From: Tigriopus japonicus
Lineage: Eukaryota > Arthropoda > Copepoda > Harpacticoida > Harpacticidae
Assembly: GCA_010645155.1 (NCBI GenBank)
Contig: CM021318.1
Location: forward strand, 1,069,416-1,133,415
Reading direction: 5' to 3'
DNA: 64,000 nucleotides
The translations under genes were made by a program, and so were the position numbers. The notes under the pieces were generated by a model that was given only the letters and a program-made list of their open reading frames with translations, did not search any database and was not told where the DNA came from. Below, piece by piece: positions 20,901-33,857 of the stretch; the first letter of the stretch is position 1; every line of letters begins with the position of its first letter.

Positions 20901-23900
20901 GTCACTACTAATAACACGGTGTTGTTTTACCAAGCCAAAACTCATCGTACGTCCGTACAACAACAATAAAAAGGAATAAGGTCAATGGATGACCCTGTCG
21001 TGTTCGGGTAATCTTATCGTTTGGAGGCAACTCAAGACGGAAAGGTCATATCTGCCAAGGCGGATGGGTTGGCTGGAAAATTGCAGTCACAAAAGTGGTC
21101 ATCCTCGAAGAAGATGAAACTCGTCTGCCAACAATTTGAAACCGATGGGCAGACTGTATTCTTGATAAGTTTCAGACGGGCAGATGACCTCGACAACTTG
21201 GAGCTCTTCTTCGTCCCACTGTACTCTGTTAATGAATTCCTTTTAAGGATATGGAGAAAGAACTGGCGTACTTACATAGCCATGCATGACTACCAGGGGT
21301 TAGCAAGAGGGGGGGGGCATAACTTATAGTACACGTCTGGTTGATCTGAGGTGAGGAAGCTATCGAGAGCATATGTGGCTAATTAGTTTTGCAATAATGA
21401 AGAATGAGAGTTTTTGCGGGGTAGAGACAGTAGACGACGCCATTGGTAGGGGGCTTCTGGCTACATACCGACCTCTCTTCTTATTCATCTTGGTCGGATT
21501 TTTGGCATGAACGAATTGTTGTGTCATGCGAAATCTAGATGGAATGGGTGGTAGCAAGGTCACAATGACTCCTGACCTTAATGATGTTAGACCGCCACCC
21601 AATGGAGTTGAGATAAAGGGGTTCATTCTTTTCCTTGGGGTCGTCCCATCAACGCTTTTTGTTCGTTGACGGCTAAGCCATTATTCCGATGCATAGAGAA
21701 GCAGGATGATGTTGCCAAGAGAAATGCACCACTACCACGTGTTGCGCCGAGTAGGAAGTAGGGAGGTCAGCCACTCTTTTCCTATGCTCATAATTTAAAT
21801 ATTTTGATCATTGGTCCATCTTACTGCAATTTCCTTCTCCTGAGCGTTCGTTTTTTTCCCTCAAGGATTTACACTCAGAAGCACTTGGGGCAGTTTTAGC
21901 CGTTTGATTTTTGCAAAACTCAACACAGCAAAAAAAAGAACTTGCAATCCTTCAAATAGTCGGCCTACTCGACCGAGGTCTCAACCGACTTCCCAAAGTG
22001 AGTATGGACATTCTTTGGGTCACCTGAGGTACATTCTTCCGATGAAAGCGATCATTCCGTTCTGTAGCGTTTTGTTAGTGACAAGCAGCCCATTTTTCTC
22101 ACGTTAATCCAATGAAAAGAAGTCTTCATTCAAGAAAGTTTGAGTGCATTGTGAGTGCTCCTCATGGCTATTTGCTCACAATGAGGAAATCCAATCAGAG
22201 ACTCATTGATCTATTGACTTGAAAGGTCGATCCCTTCAGGCCATTGAAGGTCACTCCCCCAAAACATACGTACTAGCGAGACATGTCCCTGAATCAAGAG
22301 AGGGTTTTAACCCGAGCTTCCTGACCAAGTCTCTTGATTTGGCCCAAAGTGTTTCGCGCAATCTCGCTCAAATTTGGCTTGACCTTGTCCATTGCATTTA
22401 TCTCCGTAATACGAAAGAAGAAGGAAAAATCATTGTGATTTACTGCAAAGCTATTGATCTCAACATCTGACAAGCGAAACGCGGGATGTCCGATCTCTCC
22501 GTGAACTCAAACAATGGCAATCCATTCAGGCCCATTTGTCACATTGATCAGAGTTTCACTGGTACGTACGTATGTACGTACACTGGACAAGCAAGTCAAG
22601 TCTCTCGATTTTTCTCTGCAAATGGCATGCATTAAAAAGGAAAAAAGAAACATTTCCGTGTGTTGTTCGTCCAAAAACATAACCTTGTAGGCGAATGTAA
22701 CTCGTAATCCGAGACCAATAAGTGTTTCCGTACGTACTTTGAGCCTCTAGGTGAGAGCCCTCTCTCTCTCTCTTGTCATGGCATTCCTACTTATTTGAGG
22801 CTATGCTCGTCGATTGGCAATCATGTCTTGATGGACAAATGCCTCAAGGAAGTAGTACATATGCGCGAGTCTCTCTCTTGGCAATTGGGTGATTGACAAA
22901 CCACAAGAAAAGATGCCATTTGTGTCACCCGAGCAACAACTCCTAACCCTAGGCCTTGTTGAACACTCCCTGGGGCCCACGACTCCATTTTAGGGCATCC
23001 TTGACCTTGATCAAGCAATCCACCGCAAGTACGTGCCACAATGATGCTTTATTTGGACATGTTCCTAGATGAACGATGGAAAGAACGAACGATGGAAGGT
23101 TAGATTGAATGAGATTCAACCTCCAAAGTTCTCGAATAGGCATCGATCTTGTCAAAGTTTGAGGTTTTATCCCTTCGCTCGACTCTTGTGTCTCGATTTC
23201 AGTGTTTCACAGTTGGACTCCAATGTGATTCCCGAATTCATGCCATTGCCTTGGACGTGCCTTAAATGGCTTACATTTTGCAATTGTCTTTCTTTCTTAG
23301 AAATCAGCCACTTGTAGCGATCTAGCCACGCTTTGAGTAGCTCTTTGAAGTTGGAAAATAAAAATAAAAGTCTCATGTCTCTCTCCCCCAGCACAATGAA
23401 ACAGCACCTCTTTTCCTTAAACACACGTGTTATCTCGTAACAACGAGGCCAGATCGGCGATTAGCAATGTATTACTCATTACACGATTTAATTGAGATTA
23501 ACGATTAATCTAAGGCGTTGGTAAGTGCTAATTTATGACCGACCTACATGTAAGCCCCCCAAAACCGATCATTATAAATCCTGGAAGAGAGGGTGCAAAG
23601 AATCTGGGAAGTTGATTGAACCCCCTCTCGCAAATCTCAACCATCCAAATTTGAGACCTTACCGATCTCGTTGTTTTTTTTTTCATCTGAATCCACAAGG
23701 ATAATAAAACATGAAGTAAGAAATGGTGAAGAGATTGCGGCGAAGGTGGTTGGCACAAAAGACACTATCAGTGAAATATTCGCCAAAGAAAAGGAGTTTC
23801 ACTTTCAACCTGACATTCCTTCTCCTTTCCACTCTCGACGGGAAAAAAAGGTGCGGACTACAAAGTTGACTTCTTTCTAGCCGACTTCCTTCAAGAGGTC

Positions 23901-26900
23901 TCCCTTTTTGTGCACAGGGTTTTGCCAAAGTTGTATCTCTGTTCTTTGTACTATACAAAATACAAATAGTTTCCGAGGTCAGTAATTAGAATTTTAATCA
24001 CCAATGTACCTCTTGACGCTGTTCAGTGAGGCATCGAATTCAACAGGAAACTCCAAGTCACGCGGTCAGCAAGCACCAGCAATGCACCAAAGGCACATTT
24101 TTCCTAATCCGAGAAATGTGAGATCGTAAATAAGCCAGCCTCCCATTCGTAGCATCCATCTCCCCTCGAATTTCTGGCTTGCCGGAATTCGAGATCTGAG
24201 ATTTACGAGAGTCCCTTTACCCTCGAAGATAATGATTATGATGATGACACAGAATTGCCTTTGAGACAGTTCACACCCTCCCACAACATTGCATTGCTAG
24301 ATTCGGCACGAGCCCACGCCATTTGATGTCCCTTTGTGCATTAAAATTGGATCTCGTTACGATTGTCCGCCATTGATTTTGAACACTGGTTTACGTATTC
24401 AGAGAAAAGACCGTCTTTGCCAAAAGGAAATTGTTCGTCGATTGTTCATGCTTAACGAAGAGAGAGAGGGGGGCTATTTTTTATTTCCTTCGATGTTCTA
24501 AATGCTTGAGCGATTCTTGGATTGTGAAACACAAACCACGAGCAACTTTACTTGTAGATCGGTGAGATTATTATTCGATATCTCGGCCCATTAGGAGCCC
24601 TGTCATAATTGATTTCTTCCATTTTCTCTTTCCGCTACTCGCCAAGAACTCTAAAAACAAATGCTATTCACACTTGACTGACTTTCCTGACGTTTCGGAG
24701 TTTTTTGTGAGACAGATTCTTTCTCATAAGTAATCGTACTTTGCCGGCTTCATTTTGGAAACTGTCGTTGGAAGTCTCGATCGACTTTAAATGCTTTTCT
24801 GCCACTTTGTGGTTAGGAGACATGACATTTATGATCTCTAATGGTTCCAATAAGGCTTTGGGCGAGTGACCCGATATTAGGCATTTTCAAGTCCGGGAGT
24901 CCGTTCCTGTCGTTTCTTAAATAGTGCTTCGCTCAACGATTAATCAAAGCCCAAAGCGAGCTTGAAACATGTTTCAAGGTGAAGTAATTTCGATCGCAAT
25001 AAGGAAATCTAACCAAGTACTTACTGATTAAGTCTGCACCATTTGTCTGGCAAGTCATATCAAAATTGATCGAGTGGTGTATCATAAATAACATCTATCC
25101 TTCAAAGTAAGTCCTTTGCACAGTACTTGAACCCTTACAACTTCATTGCATACTGACTACGGCATTTGTGCAAAAATAGAAATGCATTCGGTCGGTCTGA
25201 CGGAAATGATGTCATAATTGATGAACTAGCAATCTTAGAGAAAATGAACGTGTAAGATTGCTGTGATCCTCACTGATGAAGCTCTTGAGGTACGAATTGG
25301 CCTCGTATCTTTTGGTTTTCAAACTCAAATACTACGTACATACACCTTTCCAAGTTCCTGTCTCTGCCATAAATGAATGAACATTGGAAGGCAGCGAAGA
25401 TCCTCAATCTCTCGTGTGAAAAGTGGAGTGCATCGTGGTCTGGAATCATTTGGATCATTAGATGGATGGATGGAGTCAAGGCTTTTTGCACTTCTTCATA
25501 TCGGGGTCTCATGTCATGAGAACGTTGTGTCAATAACGCGTCTGAATGTGAATTCATTGATGCCAAGATCTCGTGCCTTTCAATGTTGCGTGCGTGTTTT
25601 CAAAAATACAGTAGACCTTGTAACGAAAATTGGGATCATCAGATTCTCAACGCATCACGCGTTGTGTTTCTTGTTTCTTCCCCTTAACAATCCATTTGTG
25701 GGCCAGATGATACTCAAACTCGAGTTCAACCCGGAATTGCTAGCGTCTTTCTGGTAATATGCATGGAGACAGGGCTTGATTGAAGTGTTTGCCACTTAAT
25801 TTCTACTTCCGCCGGCGTCTTGAAGCATGGAAATCATCCAAGGGTGATCATTGAGACGTAGTGCTTTGTCAAAGGTCATGTAAGGTCTTGTAAAATTGAT
25901 TTGAACCCAACCCATCTCGAGCAAAAACATTTGCAAGCACCAAATCAAACCAGTGAATATTAACTTGATGGATTGCCCTTCAATTGCTCACGCCCGAAAT
26001 TCTCAGACTCTGGAGGAGTTTTTCACTCCAGGGTGGCGCTAACGGTGGGTCCCTCAGGGGTCAGATTTCGACTGATTGGGTCTTCTAGCTTTTTTCTTCC
26101 ACCTTAGATTTTATCTGAGGAGGAGAAAAAAACGCTCCATGAAGTTTGCATATTGTACCACCCGCCTACCATTGAATGGTGATCTTGGCATCATTGCCCA
26201 TAAATCCTCATGCAAATGTGATCTGGTCACCTTGAGTGTGAGGTCTTCTCAGCCATCTAATCGGTTCTGCTTGTGCACGTGCACGTTTTTCAATCCGTTC
26301 TGGTTGGCGCATCACCCTTGTCATTAAATATGAGCCCCTCAATTGATTCTCGAATATCCTCTGATTAAAAAAGCCCATTTTAGTAATTGTAAAACGGGCG
26401 TTGCAAATTCTCCTTTGCCTCTCTTTTTATGTCACTAGTTCATTTCTTTGATCCTCAAGGATGTTGAACAAAAGCTTTGTATGTTTCATTTTTGTTTGCT
26501 TGTCCTTCAACCCCCACAATCAGTTTCTGAACAAATTGAAAGCCAAGAAGTACGCCATAATTCTGATTTAGAGACCAATTTTGGCAAGCACATAAAGACA
26601 AGAACACCCACGAGACAATGAGCTTCAAGTTTCTTGCATCTTAATTCAAATCTATGTCTTTTAGGATCTATTTGATCTGCCTAGGAAGGTCCGTGGGATG
26701 CACCATATGAAATGGGAAAACACCGTTCACGAGTTCTTTTGTAGTATTGCGCCCTGTAAATGTCAATGATTTGATTATGATGCCGAGACTGAGAGACTGA
26801 GAGGCGGTAACGAAAGAAAATACAACAAGCTGTGTCATGCAACTTAGTCTTTTCTATCCTCCTCGTTCAGTTTCATGAGAGGCTCAGTTCAGAAGGGCTT

Positions 26901-28093
26901 AAACCAACGAATCCTTACACTTGAATTACCTAGCTTTGTTCGAGGTATCGGCAGTGGCTATTTCGTGCTCAAAATTCCTCGACAAGGTCACCCTGAGAAA
27001 AAGTTTGACCTTATTACTTGCACACATGTACGATTATCGCCCGTCCACCCTTCATTAATGGGGGCAAAAACATCCCCCTCTCTTTTTACTTTCTCCTCCA
27101 TTTACCTTGGGCACACTACCAACCTACCCTATGTATGTATTACTCAAGTGTCTGTGAACGGCTGTGAGTTTGGTTGGTGGGTCCTCCTTGAGATTAGTCA
27201 TTCTTTAATCCTTTTTAGCCAGGCTTGCTCCGGGCTTTGAGCAGTCTCGATTTTTCTCGGAACATCATTTGTCAGCACTGAAACACCCCTTTTGGGTAGG
27301 TTGAAGCTCGTAAGAATGTCTTAAGTTTTTATAACTTTTTAATTATACATTTACGTACAATGTATATACGCCACTCTTTGTTATGACAATTGGTTCTTCG
27401 ACTCGAATTTGCTCCACGCAAAAAAAGCCGAAATATGTATTTTTTTCTACTGTGTACTTTGACTTCTCAACTTTCGACAGAGAGACATTTTTCTCCTTGC
27501 AAGAATGCTGAAAAAAACTACGAGCGATGAGATGCTCATCTTTTTCTCAAGTGGAGATGACCTGTTCTTACGCGAACGACCCTTCACTTTGGTTGACTCA
27601 GTCGGGCTGTCGTTGAACATAATATGGTAGTTCTTGCTAGTTGAAGCCCAAGGAATTCGTCGAATGATTTATGCTCTTGTACCTTTTCAAGCAAATCCTC
27701 CACCGCACTTTGTCCTGGATGATGAAACAGTAGTCTGAGGCTCAAAGGAATGCGGCGGAATCCTTGTTGGATTGAAAGATGATTATCTTGCACCAAATCT
27801 GGCGGACCATTGGACCAAGTTTGGCCAATGCGCCCAAAATGTTATAACGATGTCATAAATGATTCAGTATGCAGTAAGCCAATTGGAAGCCTTTTAGGTG
27901 TATTCGAAGGGGCTCAATGATTTGACTTTTCTGACGCTCTTCTCCTAGTGATACTGTTTGTCAAGGTTTTTTCCTTGATGTTTGATGTAAACAAGCCTCC
28001 GCCAACATACACATGAGATCAAATTTCTTTTTGTCTTTTAGGTGAATGACAGGATCAGTTTTATAATTATTTTTTCCTTTATTTTCATTTTAG
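17939..28093 (+). other. presumed 10.2-kb first intron of the repeat-protein gene
   Basis: It is bounded by GTAAGG at 17939 and TTTTAG at 28088-28093. Across it I find only shadow frames below 130 codons, a CT-rich run near 22760, a palindromic TACGTACGTATGTACGTAC run near 22562-22581 and a G run near 21309. No transposase, RNA gene or nested gene is recognised. If the first exon lies elsewhere, this is simply intergenic DNA. Confidence 0.4.
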
Positions 28094-31000
28094 GTTGTTC
28101 TCGTTCTCTTTTTGGCATTGGGTTTGGCTCAGGGATTCTTTTTCAAAAAGAAGCGTCCCAATCGCCATAGACCTAGTTATGGTCCTCCCAGACCTAGCTA
28201 TGGACCTCCAAGACCATCGTATGGACCACCCAAGCCCAGCTATGGTGCACCAAAACCTTCCTATGGAGCTCCCCAAACCAAGCCCAGTTATGGTCCACCA
28301 AAACCCAGTTATGGAGCTCCCCAAGCTAAACCTAGTTATGGTCCTCCAAAACCAAGTTATGGAGCTCCCCAAGCCAAGCCCAGTTATGGTGCCCCTCACA
28401 GTAGCTCGGGATCTTCGGGATACTCAGCACCTCAATCTGGTGGTGGTCACTCTCATGGCAGTTCCAGCTCAGGTGGGCACTCCTCTGGATCGTCTGGTTA
28501 TTCGGCTCCTCAATCTAGTGGTGGACATTCACATGGAAGCTCTGGCTCTTCAGGTTACTCCGCCCCTCAATCAGGCGGCGGACATTCGCATGGAAGCTCT
28601 GGATCCTCGGGGTATTCTGCTCCTCAATCAGGCGGCGGACATTCAAGCTCTGGATCATCTGGATACTCTGCCCCTCAATCTGGGGGTGGACATTCTAGCT
28701 CTGGATCGTCAAGCTACTCGGCTCCTCAATCTAGTTCTAACTCGTACAGCGCTCCTCAATCTAGTCATAGCAGTAGCTCTAGTCAGCCTAGTTATTCTGC
28801 GCCTGCTGCTTCGTCTTCAAGCTATTCAGCACCATCTCAACCAAGCTATTCTTCCTCATCATCGTCGTCGCACTCCAGTGGACAACAATCTGGCTATAAA
28901 GCTGATCCTGGACAAAACGTTAAGGTTGACTATTCTGGGTGGAAGCCCCTCAATGAAGGCCAATCTGCTCCTGCTCCATCTTATGACGCTCCCGAAACTC
29001 CTATTCTAACCATTGAAAATGCCTACAGCGCCCCGGCATCGAGCTATAGCCCTCCTAGCGACTCTTATGGCGGCCCTGAGCCTATTACTGCATCACCCAA
29101 TGTCGACAGCTATGGATCTCCACAAGCCGCCCCAACTTACTCTGCTCCAGCCTCATCATCTTACAGCTCGTCTGGATCAAGCTCTTCGTCATCTTACAGT
29201 GCCCCTTCGTCTTCTGGGTCACAAGATTCGTATGGATCCCCCAGTGCCGCCCCAGTACAGTCAAGTGGAGGCAGTTATTCTGCTCCTGCTCAATCGTCTT
29301 ATGGATCCAGTAGCTCTTCTAGCTCAACCTATTCGTCCCCAGCACAATCATCTTACGGCGCAAGCTCTTCAGATGCCTCAACAGACACTTATGGATCACC
29401 CAGTGCCAGCCCAGTTCAATCATCTGGTGGCAGTTATTCCGCTCCCGCACAAGCCTCATACGGATCTAGCAGCTCTTCTGGTGCACAAGATTCTTACGGA
29501 TCACCAATCCAATCCAGTGGAAACTCTTACTCAGCCCCAGCTCAATCATCTTATGGATCAGCATCATCGAGCAGCAACTCTGGATCCCAAGACTCCTACG
29601 GTTCTCCAAGCTCTTCTCCTATCGTTGCTGCCAGCAGCCCCTCTTATTCAGCTCCAGCTCAATCTTCATATGGATCATCCTCTGGCAGTAGCTCTTCTGG
29701 ATCTCAAGACTCCTATGGATCCCCAAGTTCTTCCCCTGTCGGTTCTGCCAATACTCCCTCGTATTCAGCCCCGGCTCAATCCACATATGGATCATCTTCT
29801 GCCAGCAGCAGTTCTGGATCTCAGGATTCGTATGGTTCTCCAAGCTCTACCCCTGTTGGATCTGCAAGCAGCCCTTCCTACTCAGCCCCAGCCCAAGCCT
29901 CCTATGGATCTTCTTCAAGCAGTAGTTCAGGATCTCAAGACTCATACGGCTCCCCAAGTTCTTCCCCTGTTGTTTCTTCCAGTAGCCCTTCCTACGCAGC
30001 TCCTGCCCAAGCATCATATGGATCGTCATCTAGCAGTAGTTCTTCTGGATCGCAAGACTCCTATGGTTCACCAAGTTCCTCTGTCGTTTCGGCTAGCAGC
30101 CCCTCCTATTCGGCCCCAGCCCAAGCTTCCTATGGATCTTCATCAAGCAGCAGCTCAGATTCACAAGACTCCTATGGCTCACCCAGTTCTTCACCCGTTG
30201 CAACTGCTAGTGTACCCTCCTACTCAGCACCTGTTCAATCCACATATGGATCTTCATCTGGTGGTAGCAGTTCTGGATCCCAGGATTCATATGGTTCCCC
30301 TAGCTCTGATCCTGTTGTGTCTTCTAGCAGCTCCTCATATTCCTCGCCTGCTCAAGCCTCATATGGATCTTCCTCAAGCAGCACCGCAGACTCGCAAGAC
30401 TCGTATGGCTCTCCCAGTGCTTCCTCTGCCTCTCAAGGAACAGATTCTTACGCAGCTCCTGCCGACCAGTCCACTTATGAATCATCCGAGACCCTTATCA
30501 TTTCTCCTGATACACCTGTTTATTCTAGTCCTGTTCCTGTGCCCTCGTATGGATCCGTTGGACAACTCATTAGCAACACCAAGACTTACTCTGCTCCAGA
30601 CCAAGAACCTGCTGCATCCTCCCAAGAAACATATGGATCACCACAATCAGCCCCTGTAGCCCCCAGCCAAAACACTTATGGTTCACCAGCTTCATCATCC
30701 AGTTCCTCTTCTTCGTCACCAAGCCAGCCCACATACGGGGAAGAGCCTCAGAGTCAGGAGACTTATGGATCACCCAAGTCATCACCGGTTGCTTCCTCCA
30801 GCTCTTCTTACTCATCACCAAGCCAGCCTACCTACAACGAAGAGCCTCAGAGTCAAGAGACTTATGGATCGCCCCAATCTTCGCCAGTTGCCTCTTCCAG
30901 TTCCTCTGACTCATCGCCCAGCCAACCCACATATGGCGAGGAACCTCAAAGCCAGGAAACCTACGGATCCCCTCAATCCTCTCCTGTAATCTCATCTAGC

Positions 31001-31984
31001 TCTTCCTACTCTTCTCCAAGTCAACCTACTTATGGGGAAGAACCTCAGAATCAGGAAACCTATGGATCACCCCAATCCTCTCCCGTAGCTTCGTCGAGCT
31101 CCGGCAACTCTTATTCGGCCCCTAGTCAGTCAACATATAGTGCTGCTACACCATCTGAGCCCGAATACTCTGCACCTGCACCAAGTTCCAAGAGTCCCAG
31201 CTCTTATGGAGCCTCAGAGGCGGCAAGCGACAATAGCTACAGTGCACCTGAAGCTGCAGCATCTTCTGGCTCGTACTCGTCCCCTTCTGAGGTAAGTTCC
31301 AATTCCTACCAGGCCTCATCTGCGATCCAATCTGTAGATGAGTATGGATCGCCTTCTGAGTCCAGCATTTCTTACGCAGCCCCAGATCAGCAAGAGACTT
31401 ATGGAAGTCCAGAAGCTCGTGTTGAAGACAGTTATGGTTCGCCTTCTTCTCCCTCTGCCTCATACGCTGAACCATCGGTTGCTAGCTCAGATTATGGCGC
31501 CCCAGTAGAATCAAACGCCGCTTTGGTCTCATACTCAGCAGTTCCCGAAACGGACACCTATTCTGCCCCCATTGAGGAACCACTTTTCGATGGTTATGAG
31601 GCACCTGAAGAATATGGAGCCCCCCAACAGCCAGAATACGGGTCCAAAATAGAAGTTGATGCCAGCCCTGCCCCAGGAGAATACCAATCGACTGGAAATG
31701 TTGCTCAGTTGGCTGAAGATAACCAAAGTGGATCTGTGTACGTTCAACCAGATTCCAAAGCCGAGGAGGATTTGTTCTACATTTACTACCAAGAGCCCAA
31801 GGAGACATCTCCCAAATTTCAAGAGCCTCTTTACTACAGTTCAACTAACCTCAAAGCCCGCGCTCGCAAAGTCCGTGCGAACACGAAGGATGACACGAAG
31901 AAAAGTCAAGCTAGCCTAAAGATTGAGATTGGTGGAAAAGAGCATGGCTTCTCCCATGATTTGGAGCGCAGCAGCAGCAGCTAA
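28094..31984 (+). CDS. large secreted Tyr/Ser/Pro repeat protein (YGAP/YSAP/YGSP repeats), resilin-like in style
   Basis: This exon alone encodes 1296 residues, about 1300 with the proposed first exon. After the signal peptide core comes a basic [13 protein letters not shown] stretch. The rest is blocks of repeats. PSYGPP/PSYGAPQ units lie at about 28165-28400 and [12 protein letters not shown] units at about 28405-28740. Units of about 40 residues built from [11 protein letters not shown], a Ser run and [13 protein letters not shown] fill about 29215-30430. Units of about 33 residues with [18 protein letters not shown] lie at about 30715-31080. The last 85 residues are unique, acidic then basic ([27 protein letters not shown]). 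SYGAP-type motifs recall the elastic repeats of resilin, where tyrosines are cross-linked, but there is no Rebers-Riddiford chitin-binding domain. An extracellular elastic, cuticular or secreted-matrix role is inferred. Candidate poly(A) signal AATAAA at 32351-32356. Confidence 0.8.
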   Translation, partial: VVLVLFLALGLAQGFFFKKKRPNRHRPSYGPPRPSYGPPRPSYGPPKPSYGAPKPSYGAPQTKPSYGPPKPSYGAPQAKPSYGPPKPSYGAPQAKPSYGAPHSSSGSSGYSAPQSGGGHSHGSSSSGGHSSGSSGYSAPQSSGGHSHGSSGSSGYSAPQSGGGHSHGSSGSSGYSAPQSGGGHSSSGSSGYSAPQSGGGHSSSGSSSYSAPQSSSNSYSAPQSSHSSSSSQPSYSAPAASSSSYSAPSQPSYSSSSSSSHSSGQQSGYKADPGQNVKVDYSGWKPLNEGQSAPAPSYDAPETPILTIENAYSAPASSYSPPSDSYGGPEPITASPNVDSYGSPQAAPTYSAPASSSYSSSGSSSSSSYSAPSSSGSQDSYGSPSAAPVQSSGGSYSAPAQSSYGSSSSSSSTYSSPAQSSYGASSSDASTDTYGSPSASPVQSSGGSYSAPAQASYGSSSSSGAQDSYGSPIQSSGNSYSAPAQSSYGSASSSSNSGSQDSYGSPSSSPIVAASSPSYSAPAQSSYGSSSGSSSSGSQDSYGSPSSSPVGSANTPSYSAPAQSTYGSSSASSSSGSQDSYGSPSSTPVGSASSPSYSAPAQASYGSSSSSSSGSQDSYGSPSSSPVVSSSSPSYAAPAQASYGSSSSSSSSGSQDSYGSPSSSVVSASSPSYSAPAQASYGSSSSSSSDSQDSYGSPSSSPVATASVPSYSAPVQSTYGSSSGGSSSGSQDSYGSPSSDPVVSSSSSSYSSPAQASYGSSSSSTADSQDSYGSPSASSASQGTDSYAAPADQSTYESSETLIISPDTPVYSSPVPVPSYGSVGQLISNTKTYSAPDQEPAASSQETYGSPQSAPVAPSQNTYGSPASSSSSSSSSPSQPTYGEEPQSQETYGSPKSSPVASSSSSYSSPSQPTYNEEPQSQETYGSPQSSPVASSSSSDSSPSQPTYGEEPQSQETYGSPQSSPVISSSSSYSSPSQPTYGEEPQNQETYGSPQSSPVASSSSGNSYSAPSQSTYSAATPSEPEYSAPAPSSKSPSSYGASEAASDNSYSAPEAAASSGSYSSPSEVSSNSYQASSAIQSVDEYGSPSESSISYAAPDQQETYGSPEARVEDSYGSPSSPSASYAEPSVASSDYGAPVESNAALVSYSAVPETDTYSAPIEEPLFDGYEAPEEYGAPQQPEYGSKIEVDASPAPGEYQSTGNVAQLAEDNQSGSVYVQPDSKAEEDLFYIYYQEPKETSPKFQEPLYYSSTNLKARARKVRANTKDDTKKSQASLKIEIGGKEHGFSHDLERSSSS
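28165..31080 (+). repeat. in-frame coding tandem repeats of the Tyr/Ser protein
   Basis: Four successive repeat classes lie inside the exon: about 24-42 bases (PSYGPP/PSYGAPQ), about 50-60 bases ([12 protein letters not shown]), about 120 bases ([13 protein letters not shown]) and about 100 bases ([17 protein letters not shown]). Serine codons are mixed between AGY and TCN and synonymous positions differ between units, so the copies are selected at protein level and not freshly amplified. The repeats also keep a second frame open over long distances, which creates spurious Leu/Pro/Met-rich frames. Confidence 0.85.
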
Positions 31985-33857
31985 GTTGGACATTCCGACT
32001 TCTAATTTTCGAGCATTTTCTCTCTTTGAGTCCACCAATAATTTCGAGGATATTCTTGCAACGTTTTCCCCTCATCCTCCATGTTGGAACTCGAAACACG
32101 TGTACTACATCAAAAATAATCTGGTCATATCGAGTCTCAAGTGCCATGACCCCATTCAACTCTTATGGCGACATTCTTTAAAACTTGTTACCTTTTTATC
32201 AAGCCATTACTTACCTATATATATGTTTGCCTATTTATTCGTTACACCACTGCTTATTTTTTCGCCTCTCCATGTTGGGAGAAACCCCCGGTCATAATTA
32301 ATTCGTGGGACCGTGCTCAGCCTGGTGCTGGGAGATTTGGGATACCTGATAATAAATTGCTGGCCAACACTTCCGATGTGTTTCATTCTCTCTTTTGAAT
32401 CTTGATCCATTCATTGAACCCCTAATGATGATGGTGCATTCATTTTCCGAGGCGACAAGATGAGATTTCGCTTGGCCAATTGCACCATTTTCATGGGCTG
32501 TTAGACGTGTAAATTGGCGATTCTCCTCTCGCTTTGGTTTCAACGAGATTGGAAGATGTGCAGTACGCTTGACACATGTTTGCAAAATCTGACAATTGAT
32601 TCCCTAATGGTTCAAGAAAACCATTTGAACACTCTAAATTCATTTCAAAGTGCCGAGCAAGCGACAAATGCAGTAAAGTGGAATAAGAAGAACTATTTGT
32701 GCTCGCTCATTTTCAAGGTCAAAAGGACGGGGTTCTCTAAGGCAAAGTTTTTGAGCCCCTTCAACAAAAAAGGTTTAGACAATGAGAACTAGAGTTTGTG
32801 GGTCGGCATTGACTTTGGGCTAAACCATTAAGAAGAAAACCATACGGGTCTATTTTCATGGTAGGTTCTTGACATTGAATATCAGTCACTTTTGCAAATC
32901 ATCGTTGTCAAAGCTCACACTGTATTAACTAACTAGAGGCATTTTTCTTCCTCATGTCTACGCATGAATCCGTCATGTTTGTACTTTTAACTCTTTGAAC
33001 GATCGGCAAAGCTTGGGATCAAACCAACAACAAAGCAGATTGACCAACATCAAGGTGATAGCTTGGAAATACGAATCAATTGATGTGGGCAAGGTTTTGG
33101 TTTTTCAACATATCTTTGAGGTTGCGGTTGATTGAGGGACGGTGAAACGGGAAAAAAAACAATATTCCTTTCAAGTCCAAAATGAAGGTTCGGCTTGTAT
33201 CTAAAAAAAATCAAGATTTAAAAAAAATCAAGCTCTGTTGAAATGGGCCAGACTAGAAAAGAAGTTTTTCAAAATTTATAGATCTTGGCGCTTTTCCTTT
33301 TACAAGACTTGAATCGTAAATTTCATGACGCTTCACGCTTGAAATTTAACTTTTAATATAAACTCAAAACTCGGTTGAGATGCAGCGCAATGCAACTCCA
33401 AATTGAAAGTACATAATTGTAGAAGCCATTGACTAGTGTGCAGCTTTCTCAGATTACAAAGGCCGCATCCCTTTTCAACAAAATCAGTGAAAACCATTTG
33501 ACCTCTGAGTAGTGTTTGAAAATACTTCTCATGACTTATCTAGGCAATCACCCAAGACACAAAATGGCGCCCATTTCTGTACATCGATCGACTTTAGGTG
33601 GTCCCTACAACTACAATAAAGATTGGCAAAAGAAAGACATCGCTCTTGTTTTTGTTTCAAAAGAGATTCCAAAACATACAACATCTAGGTCGACCGAATG
33701 ACGAGCACGGATTCGACCTCACCTTGAATAACCGGAAGATGGATGGAAACTACCGAAAGCACCTCAAGGGAGGTTAACTCCCCAATGATTCATCGGGAAT
33801 ACCATTTTATGGATGGCTCTTTTGTATGAGTTCATGAGGTTTCGTTTTCGTCATTAG
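31985..33857. other. intergenic region between the repeat-protein gene and SDR42E1
   Basis: It contains the 3' untranslated region of the plus-strand repeat-protein gene (candidate AATAAA at 32351) and the 3' side of the minus-strand SDR42E1 gene. No further gene or transposon is recognised; all open frames are below 130 codons. Confidence 0.4.

Noticed and set aside
22562..22581. TACGTACGTATGTACGTAC palindrome as a regulatory operator
   Set aside because: Simple dinucleotide-type repeat in a long non-coding stretch, with no supporting context.
28095..30659. Two long plus-strand frames rich in Leu, Pro, Met and His, overlapping the repeat protein
   Set aside because: They are frame shadows of the Ser/Tyr/Pro repeats. 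The true frame runs through with a signal peptide, and these have no start context or domain.
28165..31080. Regular repeats as a possible CRISPR array
   Set aside because: The repeats are in-frame protein repeats in a eukaryotic exon, with no unique spacers.
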